A DNA stretch of 64,000 nt from Sediminibacillus dalangtanensis (GTDB lineage: Bacteria; Bacillota; Bacilli; Bacillales; Amphibacillaceae). A model generated the notes under the pieces. The model was not told where the DNA came from, ran no database searches, and was given only the letters and a program-made list of their open reading frames with translations. The translations under genes and the position numbers were made by a program. Shown one piece after another: positions 8,517-17,200 of this stretch. Every line of letters starts with the position of its first letter. Position 1 is the stretch's first letter. The stretch lies in assembly GCF_017792025.1 (NCBI RefSeq), contig NZ_CP046956.1, positions 1,736,001 through 1,800,000 on the forward strand, in the 5' to 3' direction.

Positions 8517-8552
8517 AAAGCCCTCCCCTCGTTTGGGATGAGGGCTTTTTTT
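8517..8552 (+). terminator. Intrinsic terminator after fakA
   Basis: AAAGCCCTC (8517-8525) pairs with GAGGGCTTT (8540-8548), followed by a continuous T run. It ends the yloU-fakA transcript. Confidence 0.88.
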
Positions 8553-8611
8553 GCCCGTTGCCATGTAAATATGAATAGCCGGACAGCCGTCTATTAACAG
8601 ATTTTATTACG

Positions 8612-8617
8612 TATAAT
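8612..8617 (+). promoter_or_regulatory. Possible -10 element for sdaAB
   Basis: TATAAT lies 55 bases ahead of the sdaAB start, after the fakA terminator. No good -35 is at the right distance (GTCTAT at 17 bases is poor), so the call is tentative. Confidence 0.35.
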
Positions 8618-8672
8618 TGGCTGGTATTCACGTCCGGAAGCCTTTACAATAAAAGGGGAAGGAGATGAAAGG

Positions 8673-9335
8673 ATGAAATACAAATCTGTGTTTGATATCA
8701 TCGGTCCGGTAATGGTTGGTCCTTCCAGTTCGCATACTGCTGGTGCCGCCAGAATCGGAAGAGCTGCTAGGAATTTGTTCGGAAGGGAACCTGCATGGGC
8801 GGAAATTCATCTCTATGGATCGTTCGCCAAGACATATAAAGGCCATGGAACGGATGTAGCTATTGTTGGCGGCTTATTGGACTATGATACGGATGATCAG
8901 CGGATTGGCAAGTCGATTCAAACAGCTGAGAAAAAAGGGATGAAGGTCTCTTTTCATGAAGATGAAGCTGCAACAGAACATCCTAACACTGCCCGGATTA
9001 AAATTGGCGATGGTGAGGGCGATTTAGAACTTGTCGGTATTTCTATTGGCGGGGGAAAAGCAGAGATTACGGAATTGAATGGATTCGAGCTGCACTTGTC
9101 CGGCAACCATCCCGCTATTCTTGTGATGCATAATGATCGACATGGCGCAATCGCTTCTGTAACGCAAATACTTGCCAAGCATGAAATCAACATTGGCCGG
9201 ATGGAAGTTTCGCGAAAAGATATTGGAAAAGAGGCACTCATGGTCATTGAAGTAGACCAAAATGTGGAAGATAACGTTATGCGTGAACTGGAAAATGCTT
9301 CCCATATTCTACAATTGTCAAAAATCGTAGATTGA
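8673..9335 (+). CDS. sdaAB: L-serine ammonia-lyase, iron-sulfur-dependent, beta subunit
   Basis: This 220-residue subunit pairs with SdaAA to deaminate L-serine to pyruvate and ammonia. The N-terminal domain contains the family motif IGPVMVGPSSSHTAGAARIG. The C-terminal part (about 145-220) is an ACT domain (AILVMHNDRHGAIASV...NIGRMEV) that in relatives binds serine. The ATG at 8673 has GGAAGGAG upstream. It lies 64 bases before the alpha subunit, and the two must be read as one enzyme. Confidence 0.96.
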   Translation: MKYKSVFDIIGPVMVGPSSSHTAGAARIGRAARNLFGREPAWAEIHLYGSFAKTYKGHGTDVAIVGGLLDYDTDDQRIGKSIQTAEKKGMKVSFHEDEAATEHPNTARIKIGDGEGDLELVGISIGGGKAEITELNGFELHLSGNHPAILVMHNDRHGAIASVTQILAKHEINIGRMEVSRKDIGKEALMVIEVDQNVEDNVMRELENASHILQLSKIVD

Positions 9336-9399
9336 TAGAGTAGACAGCAGGAAATGCGCAACAGTCAAGCGCTATTATCAACAGAGAGGAGTTTTACAT

Positions 9400-10284
9400 G
9401 TGTTCCGAAATGCTGCTGAATTAGTTGAAATTGCAGAAAACGAAAACATTAAAATCTCAGAAGTGATGATTCGTCAGGAAATGGACGTGAAAGATAAAAC
9501 ACGAGAAGAAGTTTTCAGCCAAATGGAAACCAACTTATCGGTCATGGAAAAAGCAGTAGAAGAAGGACTGCAAGGAGTGAAATCTCATTCTGGTCTGACT
9601 GGCGGAGACGCCGTTCTCTTGCAAAAGTATCTTCAGGAGAAACAACCATTGTCTGGAGAACTTCTGTTGGATGCAGTGAGTAAGGCGGTGGCTACGAACG
9701 AGGTGAACGCAGCCATGGGCACCATATGCGCTACCCCCACTGCTGGAAGTGCTGGCTGTGTTCCGGGTACCCTGTTCGCAGTTAAAAATCGTCTACACCC
9801 AACAAGGGAAGAAATGATCCGTTATCTATTTACTGCTGGCGCATTCGGTTTTGTCGTTGCTAACAACGCTTCCATTTCAGGGGCAGCTGGTGGCTGTCAA
9901 GCCGAAGTAGGGTCTGCAGCTGCAATGGCGGCTGCGGCAATCGTGGAAATGGCAGGAGGTACTCCCCAGCAAAGTGCTGATGCATTTGCTATCACATTGA
10001 AAAACATGCTTGGTCTTGTTTGCGACCCGGTTGCGGGCCTTGTGGAAGTTCCCTGTGTAAAACGCAATGCTGCGGGGGCTTCCAATGCTATTGTATCAGC
10101 GGATATGGCGTTGGCCGGAGTTACAAGTCGTATCCCTTGTGACGAAGTGATCGGTGCCATGTACCGGATAGGGAGAGCTATGCCCTCGGCTCATAGAGAA
10201 ACGGCTGAAGGTGGATTGGCTGCGACCCCTACTGGCAGGGCGCTAGAAGCCAAGATATATGGAATTCCTATGAAGAAAGAGTGA
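9400..10284 (+). CDS. sdaAA: L-serine ammonia-lyase, iron-sulfur-dependent, alpha subunit
   Basis: A 294-residue catalytic subunit that holds the oxygen-sensitive 4Fe-4S cluster. Cysteines suited to the cluster are visible in CATPTAGSAGCVPG, GGCQAEVGSA and VCDPVAGLVEVPC. GTG 9400 is the start (it overlaps a nearby out-of-frame ATG), with AGAGGAG upstream, giving an N terminus MFRNAAELVEIAEN like B. subtilis SdaAA. Its stop overlaps the recG start by four bases. Confidence 0.96.
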   Translation: MFRNAAELVEIAENENIKISEVMIRQEMDVKDKTREEVFSQMETNLSVMEKAVEEGLQGVKSHSGLTGGDAVLLQKYLQEKQPLSGELLLDAVSKAVATNEVNAAMGTICATPTAGSAGCVPGTLFAVKNRLHPTREEMIRYLFTAGAFGFVVANNASISGAAGGCQAEVGSAAAMAAAAIVEMAGGTPQQSADAFAITLKNMLGLVCDPVAGLVEVPCVKRNAAGASNAIVSADMALAGVTSRIPCDEVIGAMYRIGRAMPSAHRETAEGGLAATPTGRALEAKIYGIPMKKE

Positions 10285-12326
10285 ATACCTTGTTGAATGA
10301 CCCGGTAATAAATGTGAAAGGAATCGGAGAAAAATTAGAGCAGGGGTTGAACAGCTTAGGAATTCATACTGTAGAAGACTTGCTGTTTTACTTTCCTGCC
10401 CGGTATGATGTATATGAAATCAAACCATTAAGTGAACTGGTACACAATGATAAGGTAACGATCGAGGGAGAGGTGATCAGTGAACCTTCCCTTGCTTTTT
10501 ATGGAAAAAAAAAGTCGCGTCTTTCTTTTAATTTGCAAGTGGAACATGTGACAGTCAAAGCAGTTATGTTCAATCGTTCTTTTGCAAAAAAACAATTGCA
10601 GACCGGAGACATCGTGACGGTTACAGGCAAGTGGGATCAACATCGCTTGCAAATCACGGTCAGTAATTATAAGAAAGGCAGAGCAAAAAGCGATGCGAAA
10701 ATACAACCAGTCTATGCTTTGAAGAGCGATGTTTCCAACCTTCAGATCAAAAAAGCTGTCAGCACAGCATTATCTCAATTTCAGGATAGTCTCCAAGAAA
10801 TTTTGCCACAGGAGTATTTATCGGCATACAAATTGCCGGGTCGTATGGAAGCTGTGAAGCAAATGCACTTTCCTGATAACCATCAGGTTTTGAAACATGC
10901 TAGAAGACGGTTCACTTATGAAGAATTTCTGCTTTTTCAGTTAAAAATGCAGCTGCTCAGGAAGCGTAAACGAGAATCAACTTATGGAAACAGCCTGGAG
11001 TATGAAAAACAGGCTGTGGATGAATTTGTCGAAAGACTTCCATTTCGGCTCACTGCTGCACAATTGCGTTCGCTTCAAGAAATTTTGACAGACTTGCATT
11101 CCCCTTACCGAATGAATCGGTTGTTGCAGGGGGATGTGGGTTCGGGCAAAACGGCTGTTGCTGCCATTGCCTTGTATGCTGCAATTACGGCCGCGAAGCA
11201 GGGGGCATTAATGGTGCCGACAGAAATTCTGGCTGAGCAGCATTTTCATTCATTGACAGAACTGTTTGCCGACCATGCATCGGTAGTGTTGCTGACTGGT
11301 TCTGTCAAAGGAAAAAGAAGAAAGCAAATTCTGCAAGAAATTGCTGAAAAAGAGGCGGATATCATTATCGGTACGCATGCTTTGATTCAAGACGAGGTTC
11401 TCTTTCAGGATCTTGGCCTGGTGATCGTTGATGAACAACATCGTTTTGGGGTGGAACAAAGGCGTGTGTTGAGGGATAAAGGTCTTCATCCGGATGTTTT
11501 GTTCATGACCGCTACACCCATACCGCGGACTTTGGCAATAACGGCTTTTGGAGACATGGATGTATCTGTTATCGACGAGTTGCCTTCGGGAAGAAAGCAA
11601 GTTGAAACCTATTGGGTAAAAGAAAACATGCTGGACAGGGTCTTGCAGTTTATCCAAAAAGAAGTGGACAATGGTCATCAGGCATATGTCATTTGCCCAT
11701 TGATAGAAGAGTCCGACAAACTGGACATTCAAAATGCGGTTGAACTTTATGAGCAGTTAAAAGAAATCTACGCTCCCAAAACCACTGTCGGACTGATGCA
11801 TGGAAGGCTTCCTTCCGATGAAAAGGAAGAGGTTATGCGGGAGTTTGCTGCCAATGATATACAAGTATTGGTGTCCACCACTGTCGTAGAAGTAGGGGTC
11901 AATGTGCCTAATGCGAGTGTGATGGTCATTTATGATGCGGAAAGGTTTGGGCTTTCCCAGCTTCATCAGTTAAGGGGACGTGTCGGCAGAGGTGAAGCCC
12001 AGAGTTATTGTATTTTGGTGGCCGATCCAAAAGGAGAGGTTGGAAAAGAGCGAATGAAAATCATGACCGAAACAGCAAACGGCTTTCAGTTGTCTGAAGA
12101 GGATTTGAAACTCCGTGGTCCCGGTGACTTCTTTGGCAAAAAGCAAAGTGGAATACCTGAATTCAGAGTCGCTGATATGGTTCATGATTACCGGGCCCTA
12201 GAAACAGCAAGAATGGACGCACAGCAAATCTTGGAAGCAGGTTCACTCGATAAAGATCCGCAATTTAAACAGCTTGCCACGCATGTTTACAATGATAAGA
12301 TCGTTATGGGAGAAACGCTCGACTAA
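10281..12326 (+). CDS. recG: ATP-dependent DNA helicase RecG
   Basis: A 681-residue SF2 helicase that remodels stalled replication forks and Holliday junctions. The order is an N-terminal helical and OB wedge domain (about 1-160), helicase domain 1 with GDVGSGKTAVA (Walker A) and DEQHRFG (DEAH-like box), TATPIPRTLA (motif III), and helicase domain 2 with HGRL, VEVGVNVP and QLRGRVGRG (motif VI). The TRG-like C-terminal tail follows. GTG 10281 overlaps the sdaAA stop; TTG 10290 is a possible alternative start. Confidence 0.96.
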   Translation: MNTLLNDPVINVKGIGEKLEQGLNSLGIHTVEDLLFYFPARYDVYEIKPLSELVHNDKVTIEGEVISEPSLAFYGKKKSRLSFNLQVEHVTVKAVMFNRSFAKKQLQTGDIVTVTGKWDQHRLQITVSNYKKGRAKSDAKIQPVYALKSDVSNLQIKKAVSTALSQFQDSLQEILPQEYLSAYKLPGRMEAVKQMHFPDNHQVLKHARRRFTYEEFLLFQLKMQLLRKRKRESTYGNSLEYEKQAVDEFVERLPFRLTAAQLRSLQEILTDLHSPYRMNRLLQGDVGSGKTAVAAIALYAAITAAKQGALMVPTEILAEQHFHSLTELFADHASVVLLTGSVKGKRRKQILQEIAEKEADIIIGTHALIQDEVLFQDLGLVIVDEQHRFGVEQRRVLRDKGLHPDVLFMTATPIPRTLAITAFGDMDVSVIDELPSGRKQVETYWVKENMLDRVLQFIQKEVDNGHQAYVICPLIEESDKLDIQNAVELYEQLKEIYAPKTTVGLMHGRLPSDEKEEVMREFAANDIQVLVSTTVVEVGVNVPNASVMVIYDAERFGLSQLHQLRGRVGRGEAQSYCILVADPKGEVGKERMKIMTETANGFQLSEEDLKLRGPGDFFGKKQSGIPEFRVADMVHDYRALETARMDAQQILEAGSLDKDPQFKQLATHVYNDKIVMGETLD

Positions 12327-12350
12327 CCAATTTAACTACATGATTTATGC

Positions 12351-12379
12351 TTGCATATTCATATTTGGTATTATATATT
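12351..12379 (+). promoter_or_regulatory. SigA promoter of the fapR operon
   Basis: TTGCAT (12351-12356) and TATATT (12374-12379) are 17 bases apart. The predicted start site falls in the FapR operator that begins four bases after the -10, so FapR binding would block initiation. Confidence 0.72.
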
Positions 12380-12383
12380 ACTA

Positions 12384-12400
12384 TTAGTACCTAGTCTTAA
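12384..12400 (+). promoter_or_regulatory. FapR operator
   Basis: TTAGTACCTAGTCTTAA is the 17-base imperfect inverted repeat bound by the FapR repressor, closely matching the B. subtilis sites. It covers the predicted transcription start of fapR-plsX-fabD-fabG. Binding is relieved by malonyl-CoA, giving autoregulation. Confidence 0.92.
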
Positions 12401-12416
12401 TTTGGACGGTGGAGAG

Positions 12417-13010
12417 ATGAAGCGAACGAAGAAGGAAAGGCAACAGCTGTTGAAACAGACAATAGAAGACACGCCTTTCATAACGGATGAAGAACTGGCA
12501 AAAAAATTTGCAGTCAGTATCCAAACCATCCGACTAGACAGGATGGAAATGTCGATACCTGAACTACGTGAAAGGATTAAAACGGTCGCTTCCACTCAAT
12601 GGAATGAAACCGTGAAGGCTCTGCCTATTGACGAGGTGATCGGAGAAGTCATCGATTTAGAGCTGGATGAGCGGGCAATTTCGATATTGGATATCGGAAG
12701 CGAACATGTTTTTTCCAGAAACCGGATTGCCAGGGGGCATCATTTGTTTGCGCAGGCAAATTCCCTGGCAGTCGCTGTCATTAATGATGAATTGGCCCTT
12801 ACAGCGAAAGCGGAAATCAAATTTACCAGACAGGTGAAGCAGGGAGAACGGGTGATTTCCAAAGCAACTGTGAGTGGAAGTGATGCCAAAGGGAGAACAG
12901 TAGTGGAGGTTAACAGTTTTGTTGAAAACGAAAAAGTGTTTTCTGGAGAATTCCTGATGTTCCGTTCCCATCATCATAAAGGAGAGTCAAGCAATGAAAA
13001 TAGCAATTGA
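12417..13010 (+). CDS. fapR: Transcription factor FapR, malonyl-CoA-responsive lipid regulator
   Basis: A 197-residue repressor of fatty acid and phospholipid genes. The N-terminal 60 residues form a DeoR-like helix-turn-helix ([21 protein letters not shown]) and the C-terminal part is a hot-dog fold that binds malonyl-CoA. ATG 12417 follows GGTGGAGAG. A longer in-frame extension to 12351 is rejected because it would run through the promoter and operator. The 3' end overlaps plsX by 17 bases. Its own operator lies just upstream. Confidence 0.96.
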   Translation: MKRTKKERQQLLKQTIEDTPFITDEELAKKFAVSIQTIRLDRMEMSIPELRERIKTVASTQWNETVKALPIDEVIGEVIDLELDERAISILDIGSEHVFSRNRIARGHHLFAQANSLAVAVINDELALTAKAEIKFTRQVKQGERVISKATVSGSDAKGRTVVEVNSFVENEKVFSGEFLMFRSHHHKGESSNENSN

Positions 13011-13995
13011 TGCAATGGGGGGCGACCATGCCCCGGATGAAATTGTTGCCGGAGCAATCGAGGCTGTAAAAGAGTGGCAGGATATGGAAGTGACTTTGAT
13101 AGGTGATGAGGCGAAAATATCTCCCCTCTTAAAAGATACACAAAGAATCAATGTGATACATACAACGGACATGATTACCGGAGAAGATGAACCTGTCCGG
13201 GCAGTTAGGCGCAAGAAAAATTCTTCTATGGTATTAATGGCGGAGGAAGTAAAACAACAAAAAGCAGATGCTTGCATATCAGCAGGGAACACAGGAGCGT
13301 TGATGAGTGCCGGTTTATTTGTGGTAGGGCGGATGGAAGGAATCGATCGTCCAGCCTTAAGTCCGACATTGCCTACGAAGGATGGCAGTGGTTTTTTATT
13401 GCTTGACGTCGGAGCGAATGTCGATGCAAAACCTCATCATCTCGTCCAATACGCGATCATGGGAGCTGTTTATACCGAAAAAGTTCGAAAGGTGGACAAC
13501 CCCCGTGTCGGTCTTCTGAATGTCGGGACAGAGGATGGAAAAGGAAATGACTTGACGAAACGGGCTTTTGCGGAACTAACAAAAGCGCCGATTCATTTTG
13601 TAGGGAATGTAGAAGCTAGGGATTTACTCGAAGGTGCTGCGGATGTCGTGGTAACGGACGGGTTTAATGGGAACATCGCATTAAAAACGATTGAAGGTAC
13701 TGCGATGACCATGTTTTCCATGCTGAAACAAACATTTATGTCAAACTGGAAGTCCAAATTGGCAGCCGGTTTGGTGAAACAGGAATTGAGAGAGTTGAAG
13801 GATAAGCTGGATTATTCGGAATATGGGGGTGCAGGCTTATTCGGATTGGCTGCCCCGGTCATCAAGGCCCATGGTTCTTCCAACAGGAGGGCTATCTATA
13901 ATGCTGTCAAACAGGCGCGCAATATGGTTGAGTTAAATGTTACCGAGACGATTGAAAAAACGATAAAAGAAATGCATTTGGAAGAGGAGGAATAA
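12994..13995 (+). CDS. plsX: Phosphate acyltransferase PlsX
   Basis: This 333-residue enzyme converts acyl-ACP to acyl-phosphate, the donor used by PlsY for phosphatidic acid. It begins [18 protein letters not shown], the family signature, with [12 protein letters not shown] and the [14 protein letters not shown] motif later. Its position directly after fapR, with overlapping reading frames, places it under FapR control. It also accepts acyl groups delivered through FakA. Confidence 0.97.
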   Translation: MKIAIDAMGGDHAPDEIVAGAIEAVKEWQDMEVTLIGDEAKISPLLKDTQRINVIHTTDMITGEDEPVRAVRRKKNSSMVLMAEEVKQQKADACISAGNTGALMSAGLFVVGRMEGIDRPALSPTLPTKDGSGFLLLDVGANVDAKPHHLVQYAIMGAVYTEKVRKVDNPRVGLLNVGTEDGKGNDLTKRAFAELTKAPIHFVGNVEARDLLEGAADVVVTDGFNGNIALKTIEGTAMTMFSMLKQTFMSNWKSKLAAGLVKQELRELKDKLDYSEYGGAGLFGLAAPVIKAHGSSNRRAIYNAVKQARNMVELNVTETIEKTIKEMHLEEEE

Positions 13996-13996
13996 C

Positions 13997-14944
13997 ATGA
14001 AACGCGTTGCTTTTGTTTTTCCTGGACAAGGTTCGCAGGAAGTCGGAATGGGAAAAGATCTGTTCGATAATTTTGATACGGTAAGGCAAATGTTCCGACA
14101 TGCAGACCAACAACTGGATGGCGATTTGACTTCCCTTATGTTCGATGGCCCCCAGGAAACATTGACCAACACGGAAAATGCACAACCTGCTTTGCTGTTG
14201 ACGAGTGCAGCCGCTGCAGCTGTTTTAAAGGAAAAAGGTGTGGAACCGGTAATGACAGCCGGCCACAGTTTGGGAGAATACAGTGCACTCGTATCGGCAG
14301 GAGCGATTAGCTTGGAAGAAGCGCTGCCGCTTGTCCGATTGCGCGGCAGGCTAATGGAAAAGGCTTATCCTGCTGGGAAAGGAGCCATGGCAGCGGTGTT
14401 AGGCGGTGAAATGGAGACAATCCAGTCCGTGCTTGATTCCGTTAATGATGAAACAGGAGAAGTTGTAGACGCTGCCAATTTCAACTGTCCTGGTCAATTG
14501 GTGATATCCGGTACGAAGCAGGGAATTGAAGCAGCAGGAGAAAAGCTGAAGGAAAATGGGGTCAAAAGGGTCCTCCCTCTGAATGTCAGCGGTCCTTTCC
14601 ACTCTCGTTTGATGAAGCCTGCGGCAGAAAAGTTTGCCGAGGAATTACAAAAAACTGATCTAACCGACACCAAACTCCCTGTCTATGCCAATGTAACGGC
14701 TGCACCGGTGACAGAACGCTCCCAGATTGCGGAATTGTTGGTCCAACAATTGTATTCGCCGGTAAGGTTTCAGGAAATCATTGAAGCGATGCTGGATAAA
14801 GAGCTTGATGCCATCGTCGAGGTAGGGAATGGAAAAGTATTGACTGGACTCGTAAAAAAAATTCACAGACGCATGAAAACTTTTTCCGTGCAGGATACGG
14901 AATCGCTTCAGGCATTTGTTGAATGGTATAAGGAGGAATCTTAA
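13997..14944 (+). CDS. fabD: Malonyl-CoA:ACP transacylase FabD
   Basis: A 315-residue transferase that loads malonate onto acyl carrier protein. [12 protein letters not shown] marks the N terminus, and the nucleophile serine is in [11 protein letters not shown] (near residue 92), with the catalytic histidine in GPFHSRLM. It starts one base after the plsX stop with GAGGAGGA upstream. The product feeds fatty acid elongation by FabG and the other Fab enzymes. Confidence 0.97.
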   Translation: MKRVAFVFPGQGSQEVGMGKDLFDNFDTVRQMFRHADQQLDGDLTSLMFDGPQETLTNTENAQPALLLTSAAAAAVLKEKGVEPVMTAGHSLGEYSALVSAGAISLEEALPLVRLRGRLMEKAYPAGKGAMAAVLGGEMETIQSVLDSVNDETGEVVDAANFNCPGQLVISGTKQGIEAAGEKLKENGVKRVLPLNVSGPFHSRLMKPAAEKFAEELQKTDLTDTKLPVYANVTAAPVTERSQIAELLVQQLYSPVRFQEIIEAMLDKELDAIVEVGNGKVLTGLVKKIHRRMKTFSVQDTESLQAFVEWYKEES

Positions 14945-14946
14945 GC

Positions 14947-15687
14947 ATGCTGAAAGGGAAAACTGCATTAGTGACAGGGGCTTCCAGAGGAATAGGGAAG
15001 GCGATTGCGCTGGAACTCGTAAGTCAAGGAGCGAAAGTCGCGGTTAATTTTGCAGGAAACGAAGCGAAAGCCCAAGAAGTAGTAAAGGAAATCGAGTCGC
15101 TTGGCGGGGAGGCTATCAAGGTAAAGGCCAATGTTGCAGACGAAACGGAAGTCAAAGAAATGATCAAACATGTGATCGATTCCTTTGGCAGTCTAGATAT
15201 CCTAGTGAATAACGCCGGCATTACGAGAGATAATCTATTGATGAGAATGAAAGAAGAGGAATTCGATCAGGTGATTGACACCAATCTGAAAGGTGTCTTC
15301 CTTTGTACAAAAGGGGTCACCCGGCAGATGATGAAGCAAAAGAGCGGCCGGATTATCAATATCGCTTCTGTTGTCGGAGTAAGCGGCAACCCGGGACAGG
15401 CGAATTACGTGGCAGCGAAGGCTGGAGTCATCGGGTTGACGAAATCAACTGCAAAGGAACTTGCTTCCAGAAACATATTGGTAAATGCGATTGCGCCGGG
15501 TTTTATCGAAACGGATATGACTGATCAATTGACAGATGAACAGAGACAAGGCATGCAGGAACTTATCCCGCTGGCAAAATTGGGAAAAGGGGAAGACGTA
15601 GCGAAAGTTGTACGCTTTCTTGCTTCTGAAGATGCCAATTATATTACCGGCCAAACCATCCATGTGGATGGTGGCATGGTGATGTAA
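14947..15687 (+). CDS. fabG: 3-oxoacyl-ACP reductase FabG
   Basis: This 246-residue short-chain dehydrogenase reduces 3-oxoacyl-ACP with [15 protein letters not shown] binds the cofactor, [10 protein letters not shown] follows, and the Ser-Tyr-Lys set appears in [20 protein letters not shown]. The C terminus [14 protein letters not shown] is typical of FabG rather than of other SDR enzymes. It lies between fabD and acpP, confirming the role. Confidence 0.97.
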   Translation: MLKGKTALVTGASRGIGKAIALELVSQGAKVAVNFAGNEAKAQEVVKEIESLGGEAIKVKANVADETEVKEMIKHVIDSFGSLDILVNNAGITRDNLLMRMKEEEFDQVIDTNLKGVFLCTKGVTRQMMKQKSGRIINIASVVGVSGNPGQANYVAAKAGVIGLTKSTAKELASRNILVNAIAPGFIETDMTDQLTDEQRQGMQELIPLAKLGKGEDVAKVVRFLASEDANYITGQTIHVDGGMVM

Positions 15688-15722
15688 TACTTTATCGTTT
15701 ACTTTGAAAGGGGGTGAATGAA

Positions 15723-15956
15723 ATGGCAGATACATTCGAGCGTGTTAAGAAAATCGTAGTAGATCGTCTGGATGTGGAAGAATCAAAAGTAACGATGGAA
15801 GCTTCCTTCAAAGATGATTTGGAAGCTGATTCATTGGATGTTGTGGAATTGGTTATGGAATTGGAAGACGAATTCGACATGGAGATTTCTGATGAGGAAG
15901 CGGAAAAAATTGAAACAGTAGGTGATGCTGTTAATTACATAAACAGCATTCAATAA
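15723..15956 (+). CDS. acpP: Acyl carrier protein
   Basis: A 77-residue acidic four-helix protein that carries growing acyl chains on phosphopantetheine attached to Ser37 in the DSLD motif. ATG 15723 has AAAGGGGGTG upstream; the GTG at 15714 lies inside that ribosome site. It is the end of the FapR-controlled cluster and is followed by a hairpin at 16019-16044. Confidence 0.98.
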   Translation: MADTFERVKKIVVDRLDVEESKVTMEASFKDDLEADSLDVVELVMELEDEFDMEISDEEAEKIETVGDAVNYINSIQ

Positions 15957-16018
15957 TAAATAGTACTTATTTATTTAGCTAGACAGCAATATGTTGTTTA
16001 TGGAAATGGCAGCACAGA

Positions 16019-16044
16019 AAAGTCCCGCGCATGAGCGGGGCTTT
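16019..16044 (+). terminator. Terminator-like hairpin between acpP and rnc
   Basis: A ten-pair stem (AAAGTCCCGC 16019-16028 with GCGGGGCTTT 16035-16044, one G-T pair) and a six-base loop. The following T-run is short (TTTCT), so it may be a partial terminator or an RNA processing/stability element rather than a full stop. Confidence 0.6.
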
Positions 16045-16065
16045 CTCCATATGGGAGGTGACGAA

Positions 16066-16752
16066 ATGGACTTTTCAAAGCTGCAGAAACAGCTTGGAAT
16101 CACTTTTAATAATGAAAGGCTTTTACAACAAGCATTTACCCATTCATCTTATGTGAATGAGCATCGGAAAAAGGACTACCGGGATAATGAGCGACTAGAA
16201 TTTTTGGGCGATGCGGTATTAGAACTCGGTGTGTCTCAATATTTGTACCGTGAATACCCGGAAATGGAAGAAGGAGAACTGACAAAATTCAGGGCATCTA
16301 TCGTTTGTGAACCTTCCTTGGTAAGTTTTGCGAATGATTTGAATTTTTCTCCTTATGTATTGCTAGGAAAAGGGGAAGAAATGACTGGCGGCCGTAACAG
16401 ACCGGCGTTGCTGGCAGACGTTTTTGAAGCATTTATTGGCGCCTTGTATCTTGACCAGGGATTTGACGTTTCCATCAATTTTCTTGAAAAGTATGTCTAT
16501 CCGAAGATTACCAAAGGTGCTTTTTCGCATGCGATGGATTATAAAAGTCAGCTGCAAGAATTGGTTCAACGAAGTAAGAATGGCAGCATTGACTATGCCA
16601 TCACGGAGGAGCGCGGGCCGGCTCATAACCGTGAATTCGTTGCCGAGGTTCGCATACAGGGAGCGGTAGCTGGAACCGGCATTGGCAGGACGAAAAAAGA
16701 AGCTGAACAACGAGCTGCAAAAAAAGCGCTTGACAGTTATGAGGCAGGTTAA
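16066..16752 (+). CDS. rnc: Ribonuclease III
   Basis: A 228-residue double-strand-specific endonuclease. The N-terminal RNase III domain has the signature [13 protein letters not shown] with the catalytic acids and a second acidic cluster in [14 protein letters not shown] double-stranded-RNA-binding domain occupies about 155-228, ending with [16 protein letters not shown] 16066 is used because GGGAGGTGA lies eight bases upstream; longer in-frame starts would overlap the acpP hairpin. It processes rRNA and scRNA. Confidence 0.96.
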   Translation: MDFSKLQKQLGITFNNERLLQQAFTHSSYVNEHRKKDYRDNERLEFLGDAVLELGVSQYLYREYPEMEEGELTKFRASIVCEPSLVSFANDLNFSPYVLLGKGEEMTGGRNRPALLADVFEAFIGALYLDQGFDVSINFLEKYVYPKITKGAFSHAMDYKSQLQELVQRSKNGSIDYAITEERGPAHNREFVAEVRIQGAVAGTGIGRTKKEAEQRAAKKALDSYEAG

Positions 16753-16804
16753 ATAAAAGGAGGCGTGAGCTTGACTATTGAACGAGCCCAGCCTCCTTTT
16801 ATTT
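16751..16804. terminator. Bidirectional terminator between rnc and the UPF0435 gene
   Basis: AAATAAAAGGAGGC (16751-16764) and its exact complement (16791-16804) flank a 26-base loop. A/T runs at both ends fit use by both convergent genes. Confidence 0.82.
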
Positions 16805-16808
16805 ATGA

Positions 16809-17030
16809 TTACTTACGGTGGTCGGCCAATTCCTGGATGAACGCCTGGGTCTCTGCCACACTTAACTGGCCTTTCTGCTCAAGCATGTCATGCAAGGATT
16901 TCAGCTCTTGGTATTTTTCTATATCGTAATCATCCGGGTTCATGATTGAGCGGTTTACGACCTGTAATTTTCTCGCCATGTTATCAATAATAATTGCCAA
17001 GTTTTCCCTTGTTGGTTCCTGCAAACTCAC
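16809..17030 (-). CDS. UPF0435 (DUF1128) family protein
   Basis: A small protein of 73 residues, charged and predicted helical, with the family layout TRENLAIIIDNMARKLQVVN...YDIEKYQELKSLHDML. It resembles B. subtilis YfkK of the UPF0435 family, whose function is unknown. GTG 17030 is chosen because AGGAG lies seven bases upstream on this strand; the TTG at 17045 would sit on that ribosome site. It lies on the opposite strand between rnc and smc, which are adjacent in B. subtilis, so it is an insertion into an otherwise conserved order. Confidence 0.85.
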   Translation of the reverse strand: MSLQEPTRENLAIIIDNMARKLQVVNRSIMNPDDYDIEKYQELKSLHDMLEQKGQLSVAETQAFIQELADHRK

Positions 17031-17078
17031 ATTAACACTCCTCAATATTTTATGATTCCTTCTATGACTCTACTCTTT

Positions 17079-17106
17079 ATGATAAAATAAATAAGTTGAA
17101 ATGCAA
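17079..17106 (-). promoter_or_regulatory. Possible SigA promoter of the UPF0435 gene
   Basis: On the minus strand, TTGCAT (17106-17101) and TATCAT (17084-17079) are 16 bases apart. An extended -10-like TGATAAAAT on the plus strand (17080-17088) overlaps it and could serve smc, so this short region may drive both divergent genes. Confidence 0.42.
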
Positions 17107-17200
17107 ATTTATCTTGGATTTTTTACATATTTTTTGCAGGCTGCGCTGTCTGCAAAATTCCGATAGAGAAACAGTTAAACAGCGAATTAGGAGAATGAAT

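Noticed and set aside
12351..12416. Longer N terminus of FapR
   Set aside because: It would be encoded by the -35, -10 and operator sequences.
17096..17200. Longer N terminus of Smc
   Set aside because: The conserved start is MFLKRLDTVGFKSF with a ribosome site at 17188; the extra residues are not part of the family.
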